Source: Bordetella parapertussis
Lineage (GTDB): Bacteria; Pseudomonadota; Gammaproteobacteria; Burkholderiales; SG8-39
DNA: 49,917 nucleotides
NCBI GenBank assembly: GCA_945897475.1
Contig: CAMDFL010000008.1
Span: 1-49,917, forward strand
Direction of reading: 5' to 3'
The notes beneath the pieces are model-generated. The model was not told the DNA's origin. It made no database searches and saw only the letters and a program-made list of their open reading frames with translations. This document shows, piece by piece, positions 7,439-15,787 of this stretch (the stretch's first letter is position 1; every line of letters starts with the position of its first letter). The position numbers and the translations under genes were made by a program.

Positions 7439-9762
7439 GAGCGCACCGCGGCGATGAAACCGGCCACGTGGTGTAGCAGCTCGTCTTCCTGACAGGGTTT
7501 GCCCAGGAAATGATCGACGCCGATTTCGCGTGCTACTTTTTGGCGCTCATCCGTTGTATCGGAGGATGTCATGATAACAGGCACCTCGGCGAGGCGCGCG
7601 TTTGCACGAATCTTGCGAATCAACTCGATGCCGTTCATGCGAAGCATGTCCGCGTCAATCACCATGACCGCGGGGACTTCTTCCAGCAGCTTCTCCAGCG
7701 CCTCCACGCCGTCGCGGGCCGTGATCACCCGATAAGCTTCGCCGACGAATAAGCGTTCGGCTCTTCGTCGCACTGACAGCGAATCATCGACCACCAGAAT
7801 CAAGGGCGCTGGCCCGGCGCCTGGCCGCTCATCTCGTGGCAATACCACATCCGCGTCCCGCGAAGCGAGCGACAAAACCGGCGCTGGCAAACGAAGGTGG
7901 AAGCTCATGCCCTTGTCACGTTGCCGGGATATCTCGATGCTTCCCCCGAGGGAGGTGAGGCTGGCGCGCACCCCGGCCAATCCTGCGCCGAGCGCAGCGC
8001 TTTGACCGTCTTCGCGTGCACTTGCAAACCCGGGCTGAAAAATGAATTTGACGATTTCTTCATCGGCGAGCGAGGACTGCCCGGCAATCAAGCTAAGCGA
8101 CTGGGCACGCGAGCGAATGCTCTCCATATCGAGGCCCGCGCCATCATCAGAAAGGAGTATCGACAGGCCTTCGTCGGCTTCGGACACATCGAGGCGAATT
8201 TCTCCGATCGGGGATTTCTCAGCGGATGCACGCGTCTGCTCGTCCTCGATACCATGGGAGACCGCATTGCGAAGCAATTCTTCCAGCGCCCCGACCAGAC
8301 GTTCAATCACCGAACGCTCGAGTTCCACCTGAGCGCCGGTGATGTCGAGACTGGCGCGCTTGCTCCATGCCTTGGCGCTCTGACGCACCACTCGATGCAA
8401 TCGTTCCGCCACGCTCGCAAGCGGCAGCATGCGCAACCGGGCGAGGTTGCGCCGAAGTTCACAGTCCCGGCGTGCACGGTCGGCGAGGGCCGCTTCGGCA
8501 TTCGCTATACAGACAAGCAGGTCCTGGCGCGCCATATCAACATCGTCAACGGCCTCGGCCATTTCTCGCGACAGGAAAACGGAATGACACTCAATTGCGC
8601 GGACCTGCTGTTGCAGTCGCGCCCCGGTGCCCGCGAGTGCCATGGCCGTGGCCTGCAATGTCTGTAGTTCTTTCTCGACACGTTCGCGCGCAACCATGGC
8701 TTGGTCGGCATCAGCGACCACAATGTCGATCAGGTCCGCGCGTATGCGCAGCATCCGCGGTTGTGACTCATGCGCTTGCCGCACCGCCGTGCCCGGGTGG
8801 GCGTTGGCCTGTGCGGCGAGCGATGCGAATCGCCGAGCCGCCTCCAGAGCGCCGCCGCCTTGCGGCTGCAACTTGTCGAATAGCACAGCCATGCGAATCA
8901 TCGAGGTCACCAGTTCCTCGATCAGACTGGGCGGGGCGCTGGCGTAGGCCTCAGCGGCGTCGACTCGCGTTTCCATGTGCTGACACAGCTCGCCCAGAGA
9001 CATCACGCCGGCCATTCGCGCGCTGCCTTTCAGATTCTGCAGAATGCCTTTGAGAATGCCGGCATTTGCTTTGACGCCGGGTTGCTCGCGCCACGCATCC
9101 AGGGCATCGGCGAGCGAGGGCACTGTCTGATTGGCTTCATCGAGAAACGCCGGCATCAGGTCGCTATCGACCTCGTCGTTCATGCGCCGCTTTTGCCGCC
9201 CGTCGCCCGGCTGATCGTCGAGTTGAACCGCGCCGGAAAACGGATTCGGCGCAGGCCATGCAGGCGACGCATCGGCCGTTTTTATGCTTTCATCGCGAAC
9301 AATGGCTCCTTCCTCTTCCGGGAGCATGAGCTCGTCTTCTTCGCGAATCATGGGGCCAGCCTGCGCGGGCGCGCCGGCGGCGACACTCTCCAATCGCAGG
9401 AGCAGCTCGGGCGCGGGAGTGGGTTCAGCCAAACCAAGCGCCTCGACCACCATCTGTTCAGTACTCTGGATCGCTTGCTCGACCAAATCCACTTCATCGC
9501 CCGATAGCGTCGCCATTGACAGCGGCGCAAGCGCTCGAGCAAACATCGAGGAAAGATCGCGCAAATTGTCGAAATGCAGCGTCGCGGACACCCCGGACAG
9601 ACTGTGCACCGCAAGCAACATAGCGTCCGTAATGATGCCGTGGTCCTTGATTACTTCGAACTCGGATTTCAGGGTCGCGACGTGGCGGCGAGCTTCCTCA
9701 CTAAAAAGGTCGAACAGACTTTTCGATACCTGTTGCCCGGCGATTTCGACGAAGTCCGACAT
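7429..9762 (-). CDS. CheA-like hybrid histidine kinase with Hpt domains, ATPase and C-terminal receiver
   Basis: This 777-residue cytosolic protein resembles PilL/ChpA-type chemosensory kinases. A first Hpt-like domain (about 10-110) has HSLSG with a plausible phospho-acceptor His53. A second (about 203-300) has the surroundings of an Hpt site, LKGSARMAG, but the acceptor His is Gln242. A helical segment (350-460) leads to a HATPase domain with N-box ELLRNAVSHGIE (N499), G1 DDGAGLD (539-545) and GAGLAGVRASL (592-602). The usual CheW-like domain is absent. The protein instead ends in a receiver (654-770) with acidic pair D659/D660, phospho-acceptor D703 and K755. It is the last gene of the signalling cluster. 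AGGTG at 9775-9771, inside the preceding small frame, serves as its ribosome-binding site. Confidence 0.85.
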   Translation of the reverse strand: MSDFVEIAGQQVSKSLFDLFSEEARRHVATLKSEFEVIKDHGIITDAMLLAVHSLSGVSATLHFDNLRDLSSMFARALAPLSMATLSGDEVDLVEQAIQSTEQMVVEALGLAEPTPAPELLLRLESVAAGAPAQAGPMIREEDELMLPEEEGAIVRDESIKTADASPAWPAPNPFSGAVQLDDQPGDGRQKRRMNDEVDSDLMPAFLDEANQTVPSLADALDAWREQPGVKANAGILKGILQNLKGSARMAGVMSLGELCQHMETRVDAAEAYASAPPSLIEELVTSMIRMAVLFDKLQPQGGGALEAARRFASLAAQANAHPGTAVRQAHESQPRMLRIRADLIDIVVADADQAMVARERVEKELQTLQATAMALAGTGARLQQQVRAIECHSVFLSREMAEAVDDVDMARQDLLVCIANAEAALADRARRDCELRRNLARLRMLPLASVAERLHRVVRQSAKAWSKRASLDITGAQVELERSVIERLVGALEELLRNAVSHGIEDEQTRASAEKSPIGEIRLDVSEADEGLSILLSDDGAGLDMESIRSRAQSLSLIAGQSSLADEEIVKFIFQPGFASAREDGQSAALGAGLAGVRASLTSLGGSIEISRQRDKGMSFHLRLPAPVLSLASRDADVVLPRDERPGAGPAPLILVVDDSLSVRRRAERLFVGEAYRVITARDGVEALEKLLEEVPAVMVIDADMLRMNGIELIRKIRANARLAEVPVIMTSSDTTDERQKVAREIGVDHFLGKPCQEDELLHHVAGFIAAVRSSN

Positions 9763-9765
9763 AGT

Positions 9766-9918
9766 CTAAGCACCTGACGCGATGACAGGCATTGTTGAGA
9801 CCGCTGCGCGACCCGCATCAGCGGATTCCGGTCGGGACATTGTGGCGCGGCGCGCTTCGAACACCAGAAGCATGGCTTTGGCACGCAGGAAGGTGGGGTC
9901 TACCTCTTGTTTTTCCAT
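9766..9918 (-). CDS. Possible small coupling ORF (50 residues), unknown
   Basis: The 172-bp gap between the Ser/Thr kinase stop and the CheA-like start is open in one minus-strand frame. An ATG at 9918 gives 50 residues ending in VIASGA, with the stop 3 bp before the CheA-like ATG. The ribosome-binding site of the CheA-like gene lies inside it, which would allow translational coupling. No Shine-Dalgarno sequence precedes the ATG and I recognise no family. It could equally be untranslated spacer. Confidence 0.25.
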   Translation of the reverse strand: MEKQEVDPTFLRAKAMLLVFEARRATMSRPESADAGRAAVSTMPVIASGA

Positions 9919-9934
9919 GGGAAGGGAGTTGGAC

Positions 9935-11830
9935 TCAGCCACCACCGAACCACTTTCCTCGCAAAGAACCAATGCTTGCAAGAATGCGCTGCCCGAGGGA
10001 GGAGGTGCGAATATCACCGCGCGTCTGCACTCGGTGCGCTTCCAGTAATTTAGGAGCCTCTTTGTAGGTCAAATAGCGTTGCAACGCCGCCAGGACGTGG
10101 TTTTTCAACAGTCGGACGTTTACCGGTTTGTTGAGAAAGCGAAAAATCTGCGCCTGATTGATCAACTCGATCACCAGTTCTGAATCCGATGCCTTGGTGG
10201 CGACAATAGTCTGTATCCGCGGGTACTCTTGCTTGAGGATCTTCAGCATCGCCGACAATTGCTCCTGACCCGATTCCACGTCCGTAACGACCACGGCAAT
10301 TTCCTGTTTTTCGACGGCCGCGAGCGCGCCCTCCAATTCCGCTGCATACACGACCGGACATTGATCGCCGACCAATTCTCGCACGACGCGGAAGATCTCC
10401 TCATCCCTATCGACCACCAGCACGCCGGCATCCACTGTTGCCGGTAGCACTGCCGCAGCGACCTTGGTATCGGCCAGTTCGAGGGCTATGGTCACGGCCT
10501 CTGCAATGATGGTTTGCAGCTCGGTATTGTCCCAGGGCTTGCTGATGAAGCGGTAGACCTCGCCATCGTTGATTGATCCGACGATGGCGGCAAGATCGGA
10601 GTATCCGGTGAGCAGAATGCGCACGCTGCGCGGCGAAATTTCCTTGGACTGCCGCAGAAGTTCCACTCCCACCATGTTCGGCATGCGTTGGTCGCTGACG
10701 ATGACGTGCATGTGGTATCTATGGATGAAGTCCAGGGCCTTGTGTCCGTCGGTGGTGGTAAATACGTGGTAGTGGTCGCGAAAAAGCGATTTGAGCCCGC
10801 TCAGAATGCGTTCTTCGTCGTCGATCAGGAGTAGGCGCGCTTTTTTTACACTGTTATCGAGGGAGATCGCGCTGTCGCCGGTAAGAGCGGACGGGGCATT
10901 GCCGATCGCTTTCATTGAGCCGGCATTCAACAGTAGGGCGGCATTCAGCAAGGCAGCGCCATCAGGTGCGGGCGCTTGCAGCGTGGGCGCTGCAGGACTC
11001 ACAACGAGTGTCGCATCAATGGATTCGCGAAAGGCGTCGGCGAACTCCCGCGCGCTCTGGAATCGGTCTTCGGATTTTTTGGCCAGCGCTTTCTGCAGGA
11101 CGCGGTCCACCATAGGTGACAAGACAGCGTTCAATTGCGAGGGGTTGGCCGGGATGTTATTTAACACCTGCTGCATGACTTCATAGTTTTTGCCGGTAAA
11201 AGGCTTTTTGCCGGTCAAAAGCTCATAGGCGATAACGCCCACCGAATACAGGTCGGCGGTCGGGTCGATCGTGATACCGATGAATTGCTCGGGCGCCATG
11301 TAGTAGGGCGTCCCCAGAATTTCCCCCACTTGCGTCAGGTGGGAGGAGTCGATGCGTGCAATGCCGAAATCGCTGATCTTGATCTGGCCATCGCTGTTGA
11401 TCATGATATTGCCGGGCTTGATGTCGCGGTGGATGACACCTTCCGAATGGGCGTGGCCGATGCCATCGAGCACCTGGCCGATGATCACACCGATCTCGCG
11501 AATTTCGTAGCTGAGCTCCTGCGCTAGGTGCTGGCGCAGCGTCTTCCCGTTGATCAGCTCCATGACGATATAGGCGGTCTGTTCGTCCTCGCCATAGTCG
11601 TAGATCTGCACGATGCGCGGGTGCATCAGCCGCCCAACCGCCTGCGCCTCAACGCGAAATCGCTCGAGTATGTACTTCAATTCCCCGACATCCACCGAGG
11701 CCTTGTTGATCGCCTTGATTGCGACATTTCGGCCGATGGCTTTATCAAAGCCTTTATAGACGACGCCCATGCCGCCCTCGCCGAGCTCGCCCTGTATTTC
11801 GTATTTGCCGATTTTTTCGGGGCGCATCAT
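9935..11830 (-). CDS. Eukaryotic-type Ser/Thr protein kinase fused to two receiver domains
   Basis: The start at 11830 is chosen because AAGGG lies 7 nt upstream and the kinase homology begins at once. The protein has 631 residues. The kinase domain covers about 8-270, with glycine loop GELGEGGMG (14-22), Lys39, HRDIKPGN (134-141), DFG at 154-156 and APEQ at 179-182, so it looks active. An Ala-rich linker follows. Receiver 1 (about 332-448) keeps Asp380 and Lys431 and ends in the EVYRFISKPW pattern known from RpfG-like receivers. Receiver 2 (about 470-585) is more divergent, with Asp517 in VVVTDVES and Lys568. There is no transmembrane segment and no DNA-binding or HD-GYP output. It starts 10 bp after the histidine-kinase stop and is surely co-transcribed. 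Kinase output directed by phospho-relay is an inference. Confidence 0.92.
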   Translation of the reverse strand: MMRPEKIGKYEIQGELGEGGMGVVYKGFDKAIGRNVAIKAINKASVDVGELKYILERFRVEAQAVGRLMHPRIVQIYDYGEDEQTAYIVMELINGKTLRQHLAQELSYEIREIGVIIGQVLDGIGHAHSEGVIHRDIKPGNIMINSDGQIKISDFGIARIDSSHLTQVGEILGTPYYMAPEQFIGITIDPTADLYSVGVIAYELLTGKKPFTGKNYEVMQQVLNNIPANPSQLNAVLSPMVDRVLQKALAKKSEDRFQSAREFADAFRESIDATLVVSPAAPTLQAPAPDGAALLNAALLLNAGSMKAIGNAPSALTGDSAISLDNSVKKARLLLIDDEERILSGLKSLFRDHYHVFTTTDGHKALDFIHRYHMHVIVSDQRMPNMVGVELLRQSKEISPRSVRILLTGYSDLAAIVGSINDGEVYRFISKPWDNTELQTIIAEAVTIALELADTKVAAAVLPATVDAGVLVVDRDEEIFRVVRELVGDQCPVVYAAELEGALAAVEKQEIAVVVTDVESGQEQLSAMLKILKQEYPRIQTIVATKASDSELVIELINQAQIFRFLNKPVNVRLLKNHVLAALQRYLTYKEAPKLLEAHRVQTRGDIRTSSLGQRILASIGSLRGKWFGGG

Positions 11831-11840
11831 CCTCGCGCCC

Positions 11841-13604
11841 TTAAGCGAGCCCCTCGTCAAGCTGCGCCTGTGCAGGCGGCTGCAAGGGCAGCCATACCGT
11901 GAATTTGGTGCCCATGCCAGGGTTCGACTCCACCGTGATGCGCCCGCCATGCTGCTGGATTATCTTGTAGGAAATTGACAGCCCCAGCCCGGTTCCCTTG
12001 CCGATTTCCTTGGTACTGAAGAAAGGGTCGAATATTTTCGGCAGGACGTCCACTGGAATGCCCTTGCCGTTGTCCGCGACATCGACCGCGACACCCTCTC
12101 CTTCAGCTCGAGCGGTGAGCGTGATGACGCCCTTGGTGCCCTCCAGCGCCTGTGCGGCGTTGGTGATCAGATTCAGAAACACCTGGTTGATTTGCGAGGG
12201 CGAGCAAATGATCTCGGGGGTTTCGTCGATTTTCTTTATGACACTGACCGATTTCAGCAGGTGCTTGGCCAGAAGAAGGGTGCTTTCCAGGCCGCTGTTT
12301 ATATTGAAGCGGGTGACCTTGCTGCGATCGAGTCGGCTGAAATCCTTCAGATTGCCGACGATCTCCGCCATCTGGCCGGTACCATACAGGCCATCCTTGA
12401 CCAGGCCATTCAATTCCTCGACCACGCGTTTATGCTTGAGCTGTGCAATTTGCGAAGAAGCCAGGCCAAACTGGCGCTTTAGCTTTTCGGGATCTGCGTT
12501 GCTGCCGGCCCGCAACAGGGTAAGTAATACCTCCGTCGCGTCGACTGCCTGACTGAGTTCGGGAAGCCTGTCTGCGACGGTACTCAAACTGTTTTTGACA
12601 TAGGCAAGCGGCGTGTTGATCTCATGGGCGACACCGGCCACCATTTGGCCAAGCGAAGACATTTTCTCCGACTGTATCAATTGCGCCTCGGACTCCTTGA
12701 GATGGCGCAAGGCGTCCGACAGTTCGCGGGTGCGCTCCTCGACACGACGCTCCAGGCTGGCATTGGCTGCCTTGAGCTGGAATCCAAGATAAGCCAACAT
12801 AATCAATAACGCGCCGGAGTAGCAGATCAAATAAACGCGAAACAAGTCCTTTTCATGCAAGGCCCCTTCCAGCTCGCGATTGAAGGCGAAAATCATGGCG
12901 TCCAGTCGCGGACCTGAGCTCAGTGCTTCGACCCTGCTGGCGAGTTCAAATTCAAGGGGCTTGTGTTTGAGCAGCGCCAGGCCCGCTTCGCGCGCCTGAC
13001 TGGCGTGGACTTCCGGCGCCTGAGGCAGAGTCGCGAGCGCCCGGTCCAGATCGCCAAGTGCCGACTCGATGGACTTTTGATAGGAATCCTGTGCCGACAG
13101 GTAGTACAGCGGCGCGGCGACGTTGAGACGGTTCAGCGCCGAGTCCAGGGCTGTGGGGGGTGTTTTCAATTGCGTCGCCTGGGAGCCGAGCGCCGCCGCG
13201 GAATCTTGCAGGGTTTGCAGCCCCGCCTTGGCACCAGCGTTCTGAATCTTGAATTGTTCGACCAGTGCCGCTTTTTGGGTCACGGCCTTGTTCAGCTCCG
13301 GCAATCCAGAGCTCAAGGCCTCGCTGTCCACCTTTTTCGAAGCCGCGTCCAGACGTTTCAAGGCCCAGGCCGCTTGCGCGGCGCGATCAATGACGGGAAA
13401 AGTTCCCACGTTGAGTTCTGCGCGTGCTCGCAGCACATCGACATCCCAACGCCCGTCAATATTTTTCAGTTCGTGCAATAAGCCCAGGATTTCGTTCTGC
13501 TCGGGCAAATCAACCGACTGGGTCTTTTGATAGAGCAGTCCCAGCACCGTCACCAGTGCCAGCGAGGCGACTGCCAGCAGAACGTTATTCAACGCTTTGT
13601 TCAT
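11841..13604 (-). CDS. Membrane sensor histidine kinase with large helical periplasmic domain
   Basis: From the ATG at 13604 the protein has 587 residues. Transmembrane segment 1 is at about 8-24. A long, purely helical periplasmic region (25-254), resembling the DAHL type of sensor domain, leads to transmembrane segment 2 (255-275). A coiled coil follows (280-315). The HisKA domain has SSLGQMVAGVAHEINTPLAYV with phospho-acceptor His327. The ATPase domain has N482, VADNGKGIP (G1) and FDPFFSTKEIGKGTGLGLS. There is no receiver of its own, so the receivers of the next two genes are the natural partners. The frame is open upstream to an ATG at 13646, which lies inside the 14-bp repeat array; that start is less likely. 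Confidence 0.92.
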   Translation of the reverse strand: MNKALNNVLLAVASLALVTVLGLLYQKTQSVDLPEQNEILGLLHELKNIDGRWDVDVLRARAELNVGTFPVIDRAAQAAWALKRLDAASKKVDSEALSSGLPELNKAVTQKAALVEQFKIQNAGAKAGLQTLQDSAAALGSQATQLKTPPTALDSALNRLNVAAPLYYLSAQDSYQKSIESALGDLDRALATLPQAPEVHASQAREAGLALLKHKPLEFELASRVEALSSGPRLDAMIFAFNRELEGALHEKDLFRVYLICYSGALLIMLAYLGFQLKAANASLERRVEERTRELSDALRHLKESEAQLIQSEKMSSLGQMVAGVAHEINTPLAYVKNSLSTVADRLPELSQAVDATEVLLTLLRAGSNADPEKLKRQFGLASSQIAQLKHKRVVEELNGLVKDGLYGTGQMAEIVGNLKDFSRLDRSKVTRFNINSGLESTLLLAKHLLKSVSVIKKIDETPEIICSPSQINQVFLNLITNAAQALEGTKGVITLTARAEGEGVAVDVADNGKGIPVDVLPKIFDPFFSTKEIGKGTGLGLSISYKIIQQHGGRITVESNPGMGTKFTVWLPLQPPAQAQLDEGLA

Positions 13605-13637
13605 GGCTATGCCTATTGACGAAAACCGAGCATCAAA

Positions 13638-13763
13638 ACTGCGCATTTAGGACTGCGCATTTAGGACTGCACATCTCGAGCCGCAAATCTAGAGCCGCGA
13701 ATCTAGAACCGTGAATCTAGAACCGCGAATCTAGAACCGCACACCTAGAACCGCACACCTAGA
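13638..13763. repeat. Nine 14-bp tandem repeats upstream of the histidine kinase
   Basis: Nine units in exact 14-nt register run from 13638 to 13763, with partial units on both sides. The consensus on the plus strand drifts from ACTGCGCATTTAGG through GCCGCGAATCTAGA to ACCGCACACCTAGA. Neighbouring units are most alike, as expected from stepwise slippage or unequal crossing-over. Most units carry CTAG, normally a rare tetramer. On the minus strand some units contain ATGCGCAGT, which supplies extra in-frame or out-of-frame start codons before the histidine kinase. The array fills the gap between the kinase and rubredoxin genes. Confidence 0.9.
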
Positions 13764-13807
13764 GCCGAGCGCCCCGATCGGCACGCCGGGCCATGGGATT
13801 ATCGACT

Positions 13808-13993
13808 CTAAACTTCCACCATTTCGAAATCTTCCTTGCGGGCGGCACACTCGGGGCAGGTCCAGTTCATGGGAACATCCTCCCAGCGCGTGCCTGGGGC
13901 CAGGCCTTCGTCAGGCAAGCCCGATTCTTCGTCGTAGATAAAGCCGCAAATCAAGCACATCCACGTTTTGAACTCTGTTTTGGTATCGGTCAT
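13808..13993 (-). CDS. Rubredoxin
   Basis: This 61-residue electron carrier binds one iron in a Cys4 site, seen here as C13-x2-C16 (MCLICGFIYDE) and C46-x2-C49 (TCPEC). GLAPGTRWEDVP, the usual linker, is intact. It transfers electrons in the cytosol to oxygenases, reductases or peroxide-detoxifying enzymes. AAGAGAAG lies about 5 nt before the ATG. That ribosome-binding region and the first codons are themselves one unit of a 23-nt tandem array extending upstream. A rubredoxin beside thiD/hemL is common in betaproteobacteria. Confidence 0.95.
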   Translation of the reverse strand: MTDTKTEFKTWMCLICGFIYDEESGLPDEGLAPGTRWEDVPMNWTCPECAARKEDFEMVEV

Positions 13994-14166
13994 AAGCTTC
14001 TCTTGGTATCTGTCATACGCTTTTCATGGTATCTGTAACAAGCTTTTCATGGGGGCTGTCACAAGCTGCTTTTCATGGATTCGGTCATAAGCGGAATTTT
14101 GGTCTCCGTATATAGCCGGATCTTGGTCTTTGTCATATGCCGATCATGGGACCGGTCATGAGATCG
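13981..14166. repeat. Eight 23-24-bp tandem repeats duplicating the rubredoxin translation start
   Basis: Units begin at 13981, 14004, 14027, 14050, 14076, 14100, 14124 and 14147; most are 23 or 24 nt and one is 26. On the minus strand a typical unit reads GAAAAGC, a short spacer, ATGACAGATACCA. Each unit therefore holds a Shine-Dalgarno-like purine run and, in about half of the units, an ATG or GTG five to seven bases later. The first unit is the real start of the rubredoxin gene (ATG at 13993-13991). Because 23 is not a multiple of three, the copies open different frames. Confidence 0.9.
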
Positions 14167-14267
14167 ACTTAGTTTAGAATAAGCGAGCGCATATTACCCG
14201 TTGCCCGGGGCAATGTCAGCCGCGAATCTGCTCTGAAAATCCGCTGGCAATAACTAATGGCTCCCTG

Positions 14268-15125
14268 ATGCCCAATCCAGTCGTTCCTCCCATGGTGTTG
14301 ACATTTGCAGCGACAGACCCGACGGGTGGGGCCGGCATCCAGGCCGATTTGTTGACGCTCGCCGGCCTGGGCTGTCATCCACTTTCGGTGATTACCGCGA
14401 TAACCGTGCAGGACACCGCTGGCGTTGACGGCATTTTTGCCATTGACGCCGACTGGGTCGCCGATCAAGCGCGGCTGATATTGGAGGACATGCCGGTCGC
14501 GGCGTTCAAGATCGGCTTTCTTGGCAGTGTCGATAACATTGCGGCGATCGCCTCCATCGTCTCGGATTACCCCGACATACCGCTGGTGCTCGACCCGGTG
14601 CTCGCATCCGGTCGCGGCGATGAAATGGCCGATGAAGACATGATCGAGGCGATGATCGAGCTATTGATTCCGCAAGCTACGATCATCACTCCAAACAGCC
14701 AGGAAGCGCGGCGCCTGTGCGCCGACGATGGCGAAGATGGGAAATCTGGCGAGGGTGGTGATACGCCGAGTCTTGACCAATGCGCACAACGAATCCTCAC
14801 GATGGGCTGTGAATTCGTACTTGTCACCGGTACGCATGAAAATACCACGCGAGTCATCAATACACTCTACGGTATTCAAGGCATGATTCGCGCGGACACT
14901 TGGGATCGCTTACCCCACACCTATCACGGTTCGGGTTGCACGCTGGCTTCGGCGATAGCGGCGATGCTGGCCAATGGCTCATCCATCCCCGAGGCCATCT
15001 TCGACGCACAGGAGTACACATGGCAGACGCTCGCGGCGGGATTTCGACCGGGCATGGGTCAGCATTTGCCGGATCGTTTCTTTTGGGCACGCAACATCGA
15101 CGCGCCCGATGAGGAATCCTCGTGA
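14268..15125 (+). CDS. thiD: Hydroxymethylpyrimidine/phosphomethylpyrimidine kinase ThiD
   Basis: ThiD phosphorylates HMP and then HMP-phosphate, giving the pyrimidine pyrophosphate for thiamine synthesis. The 285-residue ribokinase-fold protein has TDPTGGAGIQADLLT (16-30), DPVLASGRGDEM (about 107-118) and the catalytic GSGCTLASAIAA near 224-235. A Gly/Asp-rich insertion of about 15 residues after residue 152 (DDGEDGKSGEGGD) is not usual. The stop overlaps the thiE start as GTGA, so the two are translationally coupled. No TPP riboswitch could be recognised upstream. A weak Shine-Dalgarno sequence leaves the start slightly uncertain. Confidence 0.95.
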   Translation: MPNPVVPPMVLTFAATDPTGGAGIQADLLTLAGLGCHPLSVITAITVQDTAGVDGIFAIDADWVADQARLILEDMPVAAFKIGFLGSVDNIAAIASIVSDYPDIPLVLDPVLASGRGDEMADEDMIEAMIELLIPQATIITPNSQEARRLCADDGEDGKSGEGGDTPSLDQCAQRILTMGCEFVLVTGTHENTTRVINTLYGIQGMIRADTWDRLPHTYHGSGCTLASAIAAMLANGSSIPEAIFDAQEYTWQTLAAGFRPGMGQHLPDRFFWARNIDAPDEESS

Positions 15126-15787
15126 GCAGTACGGGCAATGCCCCCACCGCACCACTGCGTGGGCTTTATGCAATAACCCCCGATGGGACACCTACCCTCG
15201 CCTTGATGGACAAAGTACGCGCCGCCATACGGGGAGGCGCTCGCGTCGTTCAGTACCGTGACAAAAGCGGCGATGCGTCGCTGCGACGCCTTCAAGCCTC
15301 GGGCTTGCTCGCACTTTGCCGTGCGGCGGGAACGGCTTTAATTATCAATGACGACGTGGCGCTCGCGCTGGAAATCGGCGCTGATGGCGTGCATTTGGGC
15401 GAAAACGATGGCGACATCGCCGCCGCGCGCCGCGCGCTCGGACCCGATCGGCTGCTAGGCGTCTCCTGCTACGACCGTATCGAGCTGGCCGAGTGGGCGC
15501 TTGGCCTGGGCGCCGATCACCTCGCCTTTGGCAGTGTATTCGCCTCGCCGACCAAACCGGCCGCAAGGCGCGCGCCGCTCAGTCTGTTCACCGAGGCACG
15601 AAAGCTTTTAGGCGCGCCCATCATCGCTATCGGTGGCATTACCGTGGAAAATGCAAAAGAAGTCATTAACGCCGGCGCCACGGCCGTCGCCGTGATCAGC
15701 TCGCTGTTCGAGGCGCCTGATATCGAGCAACGTGCGCGCGAATTCGCCGCGCTTTTCAATTCAACCACGCTCCGACAAACACCATGA
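15122..15787 (+). CDS. thiE: Thiamine-phosphate synthase ThiE
   Basis: ThiE joins HMP-pyrophosphate and thiazole phosphate to give thiamine monophosphate. The 221-residue TIM-barrel protein has VQYRDKSG (43-50), [22 protein letters not shown] (split across about 75-97), GVSCYD, and [13 protein letters not shown], where the family usually has GPvf.T.TK. AIGGI follows near 177. GTG is the start, overlapping the thiD stop. The stop overlaps the hemL ATG as ATGA. The three genes form a tightly coupled cofactor operon. Confidence 0.95.
   Translation: MSSTGNAPTAPLRGLYAITPDGTPTLALMDKVRAAIRGGARVVQYRDKSGDASLRRLQASGLLALCRAAGTALIINDDVALALEIGADGVHLGENDGDIAAARRALGPDRLLGVSCYDRIELAEWALGLGADHLAFGSVFASPTKPAARRAPLSLFTEARKLLGAPIIAIGGITVENAKEVINAGATAVAVISSLFEAPDIEQRAREFAALFNSTTLRQTP

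Noticed and set aside
11831-11950. Longer N-terminus for the Ser/Thr kinase
   Set aside because: It would overlap the end of the histidine kinase gene, has no homology, and a good ribosome-binding site precedes 11830.
13638-14166. CRISPR-like array
   Set aside because: Units are directly adjacent with no unique spacers, they are only 14 or 23 bp, and no cas gene is near.
14167-14267. TPP riboswitch before thiD
   Set aside because: The conserved CUGAGA and ACCUGA-type blocks could not be found. Only a short TTGCCC/GGGCAA palindrome at 14201-14213 is visible.
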